Assembly: GCF_000614185.1 (NCBI RefSeq)
Contig: NZ_BAKM01000004.1
Coordinates: 1 to 64,000, forward strand
Source of the DNA: Phocaeicola sartorii JCM 17136 = DSM 21941
GTDB taxonomy: Bacteria; Bacteroidota; Bacteroidia; Bacteroidales; Bacteroidaceae
Direction: 5' to 3'
DNA length: 64,000 bases
Shown: positions 26,302 through 35,349 of the stretch, in pieces
How the letters are laid out: the number at the start of each line of letters is the position of its first letter
How positions within the stretch are numbered: position 1 is the first letter of the stretch
The notes under the pieces: model-generated
The model's database searches: none
Seen by the model: only the letters and a program-made list of their open reading frames with translations
Told to the model about the DNA's origin: nothing
Program-made: the position numbers and the translations under genes

Positions 26302-27324
26302 TTACCGCATTAGGAATGAGAAACGATCTACATTCTTCAGTGCAATACCAGTACCTTTTGCCACACTCAGCAAAGGATCTTCGGCAATATGGAACGGAAT
26401 ATTGATCTTATCTGTCAGACGCTTGTCCAGGCCACGCAGCAAAGCACCGCCACCTGCCAGATAAATGCCGTTCAATACAATATCGGCATAAAGTTCAGGG
26501 GGAGTCTGTTCCAACGCACTGAGGATAGCCGTTTCGATCTTGGCAATGCTCTTTTCCAAACAATGAGCCACTTCCTGGTAGCATACCGGAACTTCCATGG
26601 GAAGAGCAGTGATGCGGTTAGGTCCGCGTACAATGTAATCTTCGGGAGCATCATCGCCCAGATCAGTCAAGGCAGCGCCTACGTGTATTTTGATACGTTC
26701 GGCCATACGTTCACTGACCTTTACATTGTGCTGGCGGCTCATATATTCCTGAATATCGGCAGTGAGGTCGTCACCGGCAATGCGGATCGAGTTGTTGGAC
26801 ACAATACCACCCAATGAGATCACAGCAATTTCTGTAGATCCTCCGCCTATATCAACAATCATGTTGCCTTCGGGAGCCTCCACATCAATACCGATACCGA
26901 TAGCAGCAGCCATCGGTTCAAAAATCAAATAGACGTCACGTCCTCCGGCATGCTCGGCACTGTCACGCACCGCACGAAGCTCTACTTCGGTACTGCCTGA
27001 AGGGACACCGATCACCATACGCAAAGAAGGGGAAAAGAAGCGGTTGCCCATGTTTACCTTCTTGATCAGACCGCGCATCATTTGTTCGCAGGCATTAAAG
27101 TCGGCGATAACCCCGTCGCGCAACGGACGTACGGTACGGATATTCGGATTTTCCTTCTCGTACATCATTTTGGCTCGTTCGCCTACGGCAATCATCTTGT
27201 CGGTACGGCGATCAAGCGCAACGACCGAAGGTTCGTCCACTACAATCTTCCCGTTATTTAAAATGATGGTATTGGCAGTGCCAAGGTCCATCGCAATCTC
27301 TTGTGTAAAGGAGAATAATCCCAT
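26302..27324 (-). CDS. mreB: Rod shape-determining protein MreB (actin homologue)
   Basis: Cytoskeletal ATPase that places the elongation machinery. Actin-fold motifs: AMDLGTANTIILNNGKIVVDEPSVVAL (phosphate 1), GVIADFNACEQMMRGLIKKV (connect 1), NMIVDIGGGSTEIAVISLGGIV (phosphate 2) and GIYLAGGGALLRGLDKRLTDK (adenosine). 340 residues, unbroken. First gene of the mreBCD-mrdA-rodA order; purH lies upstream on the same strand with an inverted repeat between. Confidence 0.97.
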   Translation of the reverse strand: MGLFSFTQEIAMDLGTANTIILNNGKIVVDEPSVVALDRRTDKMIAVGERAKMMYEKENPNIRTVRPLRDGVIADFNACEQMMRGLIKKVNMGNRFFSPSLRMVIGVPSGSTEVELRAVRDSAEHAGGRDVYLIFEPMAAAIGIGIDVEAPEGNMIVDIGGGSTEIAVISLGGIVSNNSIRIAGDDLTADIQEYMSRQHNVKVSERMAERIKIHVGAALTDLGDDAPEDYIVRGPNRITALPMEVPVCYQEVAHCLEKSIAKIETAILSALEQTPPELYADIVLNGIYLAGGGALLRGLDKRLTDKINIPFHIAEDPLLSVAKGTGIALKNVDRFSFLMR

Positions 27325-27364
27325 AAATTCATTTACAATTTAGCAATTTACAATTTACAATTCG

Positions 27365-27430
27365 CAATTTACCATTTACATGAACAAGACTACCCAAACA
27401 GTCCGGATGTACATTGTAAATGGTAAATTG
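27365..27430. repeat. Inverted repeat between purH and mreB
   Basis: CAATTTACCATTTACA (27365-27380) is repeated inverted as TGTAAATGGTAAATTG (27415-27430), 16 of 16 bases. The neighbouring 27325-27360 is made of the same words (AATTTACAATTTAGC). It probably ends purH transcription on the minus strand, but has no T tract. Confidence 0.7.
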
Positions 27431-27438
27431 TAAATGCC

Positions 27439-28962
27439 TTAGTGTTTAAAGTGACGGATTCCTGTAATAACCATAGCTACGCCATGTTCATTGCAATATT
27501 GGAAAGTCAAGTCGTCTTTTACAGAGCCTCCCGGCTGGATAACGGCTTTCACGCCTTCCTTGTCCGCTATTTCCACGCAGTCGGGGAACGGGAAGAAAGC
27601 GTCGCTGGCCATCACAGCGCCATTCAAATCAAATTCAAATGATTTAGCTTTTTCAATCGCTTGTTTCAACGCGTCCACACGTGAAGTCTGGCCGACACCA
27701 CTAGCCAGCAACTGTTTGTTTTTAGCCAGTACGATAGCATTGCTCTTGCTGTTCTTCACAATCTTGTTTGCAAATAACATATCCTCTATCTCAGCTTCTG
27801 TAGGAGCTTTTTCAGTCACCTGCTTCAAATCGGCAGTCGTTTCCACATCCAGGTCTCTTTCCTGAACCAGCACTCCATTCAACAAAGAACGGAACTGCTT
27901 CTTCGGCAATTTAGCTTCCTTACGGACCAGAATGATACGGTTCTTCTTCTGTCCCAGAATCTCCAAAGCATCCACATCATAATCCGGAGCAATAATCACC
28001 TCAAAGAATAATTTGTTGATTTCTTCCGCTGTCTCCTTGTCAATCACGGCATTAGTAACCAGTACACCGCCGAAAGCCGATACCGGATCACCGGCCAGCG
28101 CATCCTTCCATGCTTCCAGCACCGTAGGACGTGAAGCCAGTCCACATGCATTATTATGCTTCAGAATCGCAAATGTCACCTCATCAAACTCGTCAATCAA
28201 ATCAACGGCTGCATTGATGTCCAACAAATTGTTGTAAGAGATCTCCTTTCCATGAATCTGATCGAACATCGCATCCAGATTACCATAGAAATAACCTTTC
28301 TGATGAGGGTTCTCGCCATAACGAAGTTGTTTCTGCTCTTCCACCGCACAACGGAAAGCCGAACCTTCACCGCCATCAAAATAGTTAAAGATGGCAGAAT
28401 CATAATGAGAAGAAACAGCAAATGCTTCTTTTGCGAACCAGCGACGCTCCTCGCGTGAAGTAGTAGCGCCATGTTCCAACAACATATCGCGGAACGGCTT
28501 GTACTGTGCCTGGCTGGCGATAATCACCACATCATTAAAGTTTTTGGCAGCAGCACGGATCAACGAAATACCACCTATATCTATCTTTTCGATGATAGCC
28601 TGCTCTTCGGCACCCGAAGCTACAGTTGCCTCAAACGGATACAGGTCAACGATTACCAGATCTATTTCGGGTATTTCATATTTCTCAATCTGCTGCATAT
28701 CTTGTTCCAAACCACGACGACACAAAATACCTCCGAACACTTTGGGGTGCAATGTCTTCACGCGCCCGCCCAAAATAGAGGGGTAAGTAGTCAAGTCTTC
28801 CACCGCCTTGCACGGGAAGCCTAAAGATTCAATAAACTGTCTTGTACCTCCTGTTGACAGGAATTCCACTCCTTCTTCGTGTAGTTTGGTTATAATCTCG
28901 TCCAAACCTTCTTTGTGATAAACCGACACCAACGCGGTTTTAATTCTCTTAGCCTCTGACAT
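27439..28962 (-). CDS. purH: Bifunctional AICAR transformylase / IMP cyclohydrolase
   Basis: Catalyses the last two steps of IMP synthesis. The N-terminal IMP cyclohydrolase (MGS-like) domain has ALVSVYHKEGLDEI, VEFLSTGGTRQFIE and ILGGRVKTLHPKVFGGIL. The AICAR transformylase domain has LRYGENPHQKGYFY, FAILKHNNACGLA (usually KHxNPCG; here Ala replaces Pro), DPVSAFGGVLVTN, NAIVLAKN and DAFFPFPDCVE, ending in ITGIRHFKH. 507 residues, unbroken. Confidence 0.97.
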   Translation of the reverse strand: MSEAKRIKTALVSVYHKEGLDEIITKLHEEGVEFLSTGGTRQFIESLGFPCKAVEDLTTYPSILGGRVKTLHPKVFGGILCRRGLEQDMQQIEKYEIPEIDLVIVDLYPFEATVASGAEEQAIIEKIDIGGISLIRAAAKNFNDVVIIASQAQYKPFRDMLLEHGATTSREERRWFAKEAFAVSSHYDSAIFNYFDGGEGSAFRCAVEEQKQLRYGENPHQKGYFYGNLDAMFDQIHGKEISYNNLLDINAAVDLIDEFDEVTFAILKHNNACGLASRPTVLEAWKDALAGDPVSAFGGVLVTNAVIDKETAEEINKLFFEVIIAPDYDVDALEILGQKKNRIILVRKEAKLPKKQFRSLLNGVLVQERDLDVETTADLKQVTEKAPTEAEIEDMLFANKIVKNSKSNAIVLAKNKQLLASGVGQTSRVDALKQAIEKAKSFEFDLNGAVMASDAFFPFPDCVEIADKEGVKAVIQPGGSVKDDLTFQYCNEHGVAMVITGIRHFKH

Positions 28963-28988
28963 TTTTTATAGATTAAGTATTTGGGCTA

Positions 28989-28996
28989 CAAAGGTA
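28989..28996 (-). promoter_or_regulatory. Promoter -7 box for purH
   Basis: Reads TACCTTTG on the minus strand, 27 bases before the purH start. The -33 element is weak. The remaining bases to 29170 hold no feature I can support. Confidence 0.55.
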
Positions 28997-29174
28997 TAAA
29001 TTTTCGGTCTATAAATTCCACACATAAACGTGAAATATTATTTATCCCATAATATTTAATCAGTTTTGAATGATTTGCCTATGTATCAATAAGCTGAAAC
29101 ATCAGTTGAATGGACTATATTCCCCAGACAAACAGCGTGTCGGCCAATCAGCAATCCGATTCATCGCCACGCCT

Positions 29175-29207
29175 TGTAACACAAATGTAACACGTATGAC
29201 ATTTTAT
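29175..29207 (+). promoter_or_regulatory. Pho-box-like direct repeats before the phosphate transporter
   Basis: TGTAACAC occurs at 29175 and 29186, an 11-base period, with TGACATTT a further 11 bases on. PhoB operators are 11-base direct repeats placed where a -35 box would be. Here the array lies about 17-50 bases upstream of the -7 box TATCTTTG at 29224-29231, and no TTTG is found at -33. Control by a PhoB-type regulator under phosphate limitation is inferred. Confidence 0.5.
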
Positions 29208-29223
29208 CATAATATGCCACCCG

Positions 29224-29231
29224 TATCTTTG
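29224..29231 (+). promoter_or_regulatory. Promoter -7 box for the phosphate transporter
   Basis: TATCTTTG matches TAnnTTTG and lies 29 bases before the start codon. Confidence 0.55.
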
Positions 29232-29260
29232 CGCTCAATAAAATAGAGAGACAAAATTAT

Positions 29261-31511
29261 ATGGAAACAATGTTTTTGGGAATCGTCGTATTCCTTTTTC
29301 TGCTAGCCATATTCGATTTGGTAGTAGGCGTCAGCAATGACGCAGTGAACTTTATGAACTCCGCCATCGGCGCCAAAGCCGCGTCATTCAAGACCATCAT
29401 CGTCATCGCTGCTTTCGGCATCTTCATCGGTGCCACGCTGAGCAACGGCATGATGGAAATCGCACGGCACGGTATTTTCAGACCTGAGCAATTCTATTTT
29501 CAGGAGCTGATGTGCATCTTCCTGGCTGTCATGGTGACAGATGTAGTCCTATTGGACATTTTCAATTCCTTAGGAATGCCCACCTCCACCACCGTGTCCA
29601 TGGTATTCGAACTGCTGGGAGGTACTTTCGTACTGGCGCTTATCAAGATAGCGGGCGACGAAACCGGCATGCTGGCTTCGCCGACCTGCTGAATACAGAA
29701 AAAGCATTGTCCGTCATTTTAGGTATCTTCCTCTCGGTAGCGGTAGCCTTCTTCTTCGGCACACTGGTGCAATACCTCTCCCGCCTCCTCTTTACCTTTA
29801 ATTATACAAAGAAACTGAAATACACCATCGGACTGTTCGGTGGTATCGCTGTAACATCCATCATCTATTTCATGCTGATAAAAGGGCTGAAAGATTCCGC
29901 TTTCATGACAGCCGAAAACAAGCACTGGATTCAAGACAACACCTTGATGCTGATAGGTTGCAGCTTCGTATTCTTCACCGTCCTGATGCAGATACTGCAT
30001 TGGTGCAAGATCAATGTGTTCAAAGTTGTCGTAATGCTGGGTACCTTCGCCCTGGCCATGGCTTTTGCCGGCAATGACCTGGTGAACTTCATCGGTGTGC
30101 CCCTGGCCGGTTTCTCCGCTTATACCGACTTCATAGCCAACGGCAACGGTGAGCCGATGGGTTACTTGATGAACTCACTGAACGGCCCCGCCACCACTCC
30201 GTTCCTGTTTCTGTTTCTGGCAGGCGCCATCATGGTATATGCACTAATCACCTCGAAGAAAGCTCAAAATGTGGTAAAGACCTCGGTTGACCTTTCCCGC
30301 CAGGACGAGGGCGACGAAATGTTCGGTTCATCAGCTGTGGCACGCAGCATTGTCCGCTCCACGATGAGCGCTTCGGAGAATATCGCCAAAATATTGCCCG
30401 ACAATCTGAAACGATGGGCCGACAGCCGCTTTAACAAGGACGTGATCATTTTAGAGAACGGTGCGGCATTCGATTTGATACGCGCCTCGGTCAACCTGGT
30501 TTTGGCCGGCCTGCTCATCGCCCTGGGTACTTCCCTGAAACTGCCTCTCTCTACCACCTATGTCACCTTCATGGTCGCCATGGGTAGCTCGCTGGCCGAC
30601 CGCGCATGGAGCCGCGACAGTGCCGTTTATCGCATCACCGGTGTCCTTTCCGTTATCGGTGGATGGTTCATCACTGCCGGAGCCGCCTTCACCATCTGCT
30701 TCGTAGTCACACTTATCATGTATTACGGAGGCACATTGGCCATGCTGGCCTTGATTGCGCTTGCCATCTTCCTTTTGGTACGAAGCAACATCAGCTATAG
30801 CAAAAAGCAGAAAGACAAAGGCAAAGACGATATTTTCTCGCGCCTCATCGCCAGCAAGGATAAGGAAGAACGCTGGTCATTGCTCCGCCAGCACGTAAAC
30901 AATACATTGGTAGCCGAAATGCAATTTACCAACGACACTTACCGCCAGATAACCGACGGATTCATCAATGAGAATCTGAAAGCGCTGCGCAAAGCCGTAA
31001 GCAACACCGACAGCCAGAAAGAAATGCTGAAAAAGATACGCCGCAAGGAAATTCTGGACTGCGCCGCATAGACAACTTCACCGCCATCGAGAAGAACACT
31101 TGGTTCCATTTGGGCAGCAACAGTTGCGAGCAGATGCTCTACTGTCTGAAACGCATCTGCGACCCTTGCAAGGAACACGTAGACAACAAGTTCGCTCCAC
31201 TGTCGGAACGCGCCACCAATGAGTTCATTCCCGTCCGCGATGAAATGACCGCCTTGATGACCCGCGCCACAGAGGTGCTAGCCAATAAGGACTACACCCA
31301 GACAGATGCCCTGCTACGCGAAGGAGCAATGCTGAAAAGCAAAATCTCCACCCTCCGGAAAGAGCAGATGGACCGCATACAGGAACGGGATGTGAACGTA
31401 AAGGCCTCCATCGTGTACCTCAATGTATTGCAGGAATCACAGGAGCTGGTTTCCTACTGGCGTCATCTGCTACGCGCCGACCGCATGTTCCAGACCGATT
31501 TGAAGAAATAA
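29261..31511 (+). CDS. Inorganic phosphate transporter (Pit family) with C-terminal helical extension, frame interrupted twice
   Basis: Low-affinity phosphate:cation symporter of the PiT/PHO-4 family. The N-terminal half has the signature GVSNDAVNFMNSAIGAKAASFKT; the second half repeats it as GNDLVNFIGVPLAG and LKLPLSTTYVTFMVAMGSSLADRAW. After the last helix (LIALAIFLLVRSNISYSKKQK) a soluble helical tail of about 240 residues resembles PhoU (FHLGSNSCEQMLYCLKRICDPCKEHVDNKFAPL). The frame breaks twice, at GG pairs 29674-29675 and 31056-31057. One G added at each gives GMLGFADLLNTEKA and KEILGLRRIDNFTAIEKN, restoring 750 residues, a usual length for this group in Bacteroides. Confidence 0.9.
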
Positions 31512-31540
31512 CGCACTCATCTTATAATAAATAATAAATT

Positions 31541-31582
31541 AAGATAGCTTCTTCCCCTTATTCAAGGAGAAGAAGCTATCTT
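31541..31582 (+). terminator. Terminator after the phosphate transporter
   Basis: AAGATAGCTTCTTC (31541-31554) pairs perfectly with GAAGAAGCTATCTT (31569-31582). The right arm also contains TATCTTTG (31577-31584), a possible -7 box for the kinase that starts at 31630. Confidence 0.75.
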
Positions 31583-31629
31583 TGTCGCATTATTACCCTT
31601 GATTATTCACTATTATTATAATAAAACCT

Positions 31630-32712
31630 ATGAAAGACCTCAATCAAATCATCAAACAGTTCCCCGAAGTGGGCGAAATAGAAGAAGTTAAAGCATTAAC
31701 CTCCGGCTTAATCAACCAGACTTATTTGGTAAAATCGGTCGATCCGCAGGAGCCGGACTATGTATTGCAGCGCATCAACCACCAGATATTCACCGACATC
31801 GACATGTTACAGCATAACATCGAAGTCGTAACAGCACATATCCGCAAAAGACTGGAAGCAGAGGGCGAGACAGACATAGACCGCAAAGTGCTCCGTTTCC
31901 TTCCGACTGCCGACGGAAAGACCTTTTATTATGACGGTGAAGGTTACTGGCGCATTTCAGTATTCATCCCCCGCTCACAGACACTGGAAGCCGTTACCCC
32001 CGATTCTTCTTATCTGGCAGGCTTGAAGTTCGGCGAATTCCAAGCGATGCTGGCCGATGTGCCCGAACAGTTAGGCGAAATCATCCCCGACTTCCACAAT
32101 ATGGAATTCCGCATGAAGCAGTTGCGTGAAGCAGTTGCCGCCAATGCAGCCGGCAGACTGAACGAAGTGCGGGACATTGTGGATGCCATTGAAAAAGACG
32201 CGGACGAAATGTGCAGCGCCGAACGGCTGTACCGCGAAGGCAAGCTACCCAAACGTATCTGCCACTGTGATACCAAAGTGAGCAACATGTTGTTTGACGA
32301 AAGCGACAAAGTGCTCTGCGTTATCGATTTGGACACCGTGATGCCCAGCTTCATTTTCTCCGACTTCGGTGATTTCCTACGTTCGGCCGCCAATACCGGC
32401 AAGGAAGACGAGGAAGATTTGAACAATGTCCGTTTCAATATGGAAATATTCAAGGCATTCGCCAAAGGATACATTGAATCAGCCCGTACTTTCCTGACTC
32501 CCCTTGAAATAGAAATGCTTCCCTATGCCGCCACACTGTTTCCCTATATGCAGGCCGTGCGTTTTCTAGCAGACTATATCAACGGAGACACTTATTACCA
32601 GACCAAGTATGAAGGCCACAACCTGGTGCGCACCAAAGCACAATACAAATTGTATCTGGAAGCTAAAGCTGCTATCCCTGAGATGAAAGCCTATATCAGC
32701 AGTCTGTTATAA
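31630..32712 (+). CDS. Phosphotransferase (APH/choline-kinase-like), possibly an N-acetylhexosamine kinase
   Basis: A 360-residue kinase of the aminoglycoside-phosphotransferase superfamily. The N-lobe has VKALTSGLINQTYLVKS and YVLQRINHQIF (ATP-binding Lys replaced by a QRIN block); the catalytic loop is CHCDTKVSNMLFD with the Asp and Asn of HxDxxxxN, and the metal-binding motif is VIDLDTVMP. The sequence pattern LQRINHxIF with DIDLDTVMP-type motif is that of NahK-like sugar 1-kinases of the lacto-N-biose pathway, but the exact substrate is not proven. Monocistronic, followed by a strong terminator. Confidence 0.8.
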   Translation: MKDLNQIIKQFPEVGEIEEVKALTSGLINQTYLVKSVDPQEPDYVLQRINHQIFTDIDMLQHNIEVVTAHIRKRLEAEGETDIDRKVLRFLPTADGKTFYYDGEGYWRISVFIPRSQTLEAVTPDSSYLAGLKFGEFQAMLADVPEQLGEIIPDFHNMEFRMKQLREAVAANAAGRLNEVRDIVDAIEKDADEMCSAERLYREGKLPKRICHCDTKVSNMLFDESDKVLCVIDLDTVMPSFIFSDFGDFLRSAANTGKEDEEDLNNVRFNMEIFKAFAKGYIESARTFLTPLEIEMLPYAATLFPYMQAVRFLADYINGDTYYQTKYEGHNLVRTKAQYKLYLEAKAAIPEMKAYISSLL

Positions 32713-32727
32713 TCAGCAGTCTGCCTT

Positions 32728-32784
32728 AAAAGGAAAGGAGCACAGAGGTATCTCACGCGACACCTCTGTGCTCCTTTCCTTTTT
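32728..32784. terminator. Bidirectional terminator between the kinase and peptidase genes
   Basis: A perfect 22-bp stem (left arm 32728-32749 beginning AAAAGGAAAGGAGC, right arm 32762-32783 ending CTCCTTTCCTTTT) closes a 12-base loop. It has T after the right arm on the plus strand and also, by symmetry, on the minus strand. The flanking genes converge on it. Confidence 0.92.
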
Positions 32785-32804
32785 ACCCGGCAATCATCCG
32801 GGAC

Positions 32805-35246
32805 TTACCTTTTCGGTATATCCACCGACTTCTCACTTTTTCCCTTCAGGTGTTCGGAGAAGTAATCCACCAGTCTCCAGTAGAAATATTCATTCATATC
32901 ACCGAAACCGTGACGCTGCTGCGGAAGAATCAACATGTCAAAACGCTTGCCGGCACGGATCAAGGCATCCGCCACACGCAATGTATTGCCCGGGTGTACA
33001 TTGTTGTCAATATCACCATGGATAAGCAGCAGATTCCCCTTCAGCTGTCTGGCAATCTGAGGATTGGTAGCTATTTTGTACACAAAGGTCGTATCCCCTT
33101 TCTCGCTTACCACTTCTTTCACGCCATGATGAGTCTCGCTCCACCAACGGTTATAGATGTTATTGTCATGATTTCCGGCACAAGAGACAGCCACTTTGAA
33201 GAAATCCGGATATTGGCACATGGCAGCCGTACTCATAAATCCACCTCCCGAATGTCCGTGAATACCCACTTTATCTATATCTATAAAGTTATGGCGCTGT
33301 GCCAATTGCTCGATGGCATATTTATGATCGGCCAACGGATAATCACGCATATTTCCATATCCATAATTATGATACCATTTGGAACGGCTGGGATGTCCGC
33401 CACGTTGTCCCACAGAAATAACAATGAATCCGGCCTGTGCCAGACGGTCCGTACGGGGACTCATGCGGGTAAACGGATAATAAACACCTTCCACCTGCGG
33501 CCCGGGGTAAACATAATCCACAATAGGATATACCTTGGTTGAGTCAAAATTAAACGGTTTATACATCACGCCATACAAATCCGTCACGCCATCGGCCGCC
33601 TTTACCTTAAAGATTTCCGGAAATTTATAACCGGCAGCAAAAAGCTGTGAGAAGTCGCTCTCCTGGATATCCATTACTTTATTACCATTAGTATCCAGCA
33701 GAGTGGCACAAGGCACCGTATTTACACGCGAATAGTTATCCACCACAAAACGGGCATCGTCGTCCACTTCTACACGATGGAAATAATCTCCCTTAGTCAG
33801 CAACTTCAAGCCACTTCCGTCCAGATTCACGCGATACAGATGTTCATAATAAGGATGTTCCTTGGCATCCATACCATTGGCGGTAAAATAAATCACACGC
33901 GCCTTATCGTCCACTTTCAATATTTCCTCCACATGCCATGGACCTTTTGTAATGCGGTTCTTCAAATTACCTTGATCATCATATAAATAAAGGTGCGCCC
34001 ATCCATCACGCTCACTCCATTGAATAATTTCTTTTCCACCATTCAGCACTCTCAGCGGACGGGTTTCCTGATAGGTATTCATCCGTTCCTTTATAACAGG
34101 CACAATGGAGTCCTGCCCTATCGTATAAGAACAAATATCAATCCGATGCAAATCACGGCTGCTGCGAGTCAGGAAAAAACGGTTGTTATCCCCCTGCCAA
34201 ACGGCAGCCTGATCCTCCATGTCACGCTGTTTCTGCATCATCGGTTTGTATTCCATGCCAATGCTTTGATCTTTATAAGCCGCCACTTTAATTTCCTTAC
34301 GGCTGTTATCGGTCATATCGAACAAAAACAAATGCTCTATAGGAGATTCCTTTTCGCCCGGCATCTGATATTTATAAGTTTCCAAAGTAGGACGGGGCTG
34401 CGCCATCGAGTTGATTACCCACAATTCCTTTACAGCGCGGTTGTCGGACACAGTCATTGCAAAATGGCGGGAGTCGGGCGACCATAACCCATACGCCCGG
34501 CGTCGCTTGCCGTTACAAAGCGTGTCGGTGTTGAGCATACTGTAAGGAATGCCGTAGCCAAAATCCTTCATGCCATCTGTAGTAAGTTGGATTTCCACAA
34601 TCGTACTGTCCTTTTCATCCTTTTTCGCCTTTTCATAATCTTCACGACTCATGCGATACAAATTCATGTCCTTGGCATAAACCACAGTTTTACCATCAGG
34701 AGAAACAGACCCCCAATAGATCTTCTTCGGCTCTTCTTCCTTGTCTTTCAAATGGGTCAGCTTACGAGTTAGGTAGTCATAAGAGAAATAAAAGATTTCC
34801 TTTTCATTTTTCTTGTCTTTCTTGTCCTTGTTATCTTTCTTCGGTGCCGCATCTTTCGTTGATTTTACCTCAAAAGTAAAAGTCCGTCCATCTTCTTTCG
34901 CTTTCAGATTTGTGATAGGCAGATGACGTGCCTCAAACGGGTCTTTTACAATTTCAGTCAACTGAGAGGCCAGTTCGTCCCGGTCAAACAAGAGTTTCTT
35001 TGTCCGCGCTCCCGGATCAACTACATACCAGAAGGTTCCCTCACTCGTTTTGTATTCGAACCAAAAATTATTACCTTTTTGGAACCAATGTGGATCCACC
35101 ACAGTAGAGAACAACAGGGTGTTCAGTTTTTCCTGTGTGTACTTTTCTGCCTGCAAGTATTCCGGCAAGCGTTCCTGCGCCTTTGCAACAGGGCTTGTCG
35201 CACACAGGCCACCCATTAAAAGGGCGATGAATAGCATTTTTTTCAT
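32805..35246 (-). CDS. Secreted S9-family prolyl peptidase (DPP-IV-like)
   Basis: A serine peptidase that removes X-Pro dipeptides or cleaves after Pro, exported by the signal peptide MKKMLFIALLMGGLCATSPVAKAQ. The N-terminal beta-propeller (about residues 50-540) is followed by the alpha/beta hydrolase domain with GHSGGGFM (Ser666), GDIDNNVHPGNT (Asp747) and QQRHGFGD (His779). A lysine/aspartate-rich loop (KKDNKDKKDKKNEKE) interrupts the propeller near residue 140. 813 residues and unbroken. Upstream lies the promoter box at 35278. It may contribute to peptide use by gut Bacteroides. Confidence 0.92.
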   Translation of the reverse strand: MKKMLFIALLMGGLCATSPVAKAQERLPEYLQAEKYTQEKLNTLLFSTVVDPHWFQKGNNFWFEYKTSEGTFWYVVDPGARTKKLLFDRDELASQLTEIVKDPFEARHLPITNLKAKEDGRTFTFEVKSTKDAAPKKDNKDKKDKKNEKEIFYFSYDYLTRKLTHLKDKEEEPKKIYWGSVSPDGKTVVYAKDMNLYRMSREDYEKAKKDEKDSTIVEIQLTTDGMKDFGYGIPYSMLNTDTLCNGKRRRAYGLWSPDSRHFAMTVSDNRAVKELWVINSMAQPRPTLETYKYQMPGEKESPIEHLFLFDMTDNSRKEIKVAAYKDQSIGMEYKPMMQKQRDMEDQAAVWQGDNNRFFLTRSSRDLHRIDICSYTIGQDSIVPVIKERMNTYQETRPLRVLNGGKEIIQWSERDGWAHLYLYDDQGNLKNRITKGPWHVEEILKVDDKARVIYFTANGMDAKEHPYYEHLYRVNLDGSGLKLLTKGDYFHRVEVDDDARFVVDNYSRVNTVPCATLLDTNGNKVMDIQESDFSQLFAAGYKFPEIFKVKAADGVTDLYGVMYKPFNFDSTKVYPIVDYVYPGPQVEGVYYPFTRMSPRTDRLAQAGFIVISVGQRGGHPSRSKWYHNYGYGNMRDYPLADHKYAIEQLAQRHNFIDIDKVGIHGHSGGGFMSTAAMCQYPDFFKVAVSCAGNHDNNIYNRWWSETHHGVKEVVSEKGDTTFVYKIATNPQIARQLKGNLLLIHGDIDNNVHPGNTLRVADALIRAGKRFDMLILPQQRHGFGDMNEYFYWRLVDYFSEHLKGKSEKSVDIPKR

Positions 35247-35277
35247 AGATTGAACTTTTTATCGTGTTTACGAGGAG

Positions 35278-35285
35278 CAAACATA
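35278..35285 (-). promoter_or_regulatory. Promoter -7 box for the S9 peptidase
   Basis: Reads TATGTTTG on the minus strand (TAnnTTTG), 31 bases before the start codon. Confidence 0.5.
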
Positions 35286-35349
35286 CGGAAAATTCTTCAT
35301 TTCACCTCTATATATCCCGAGATAATTTTCACTCATATAAAAGCAGCGG

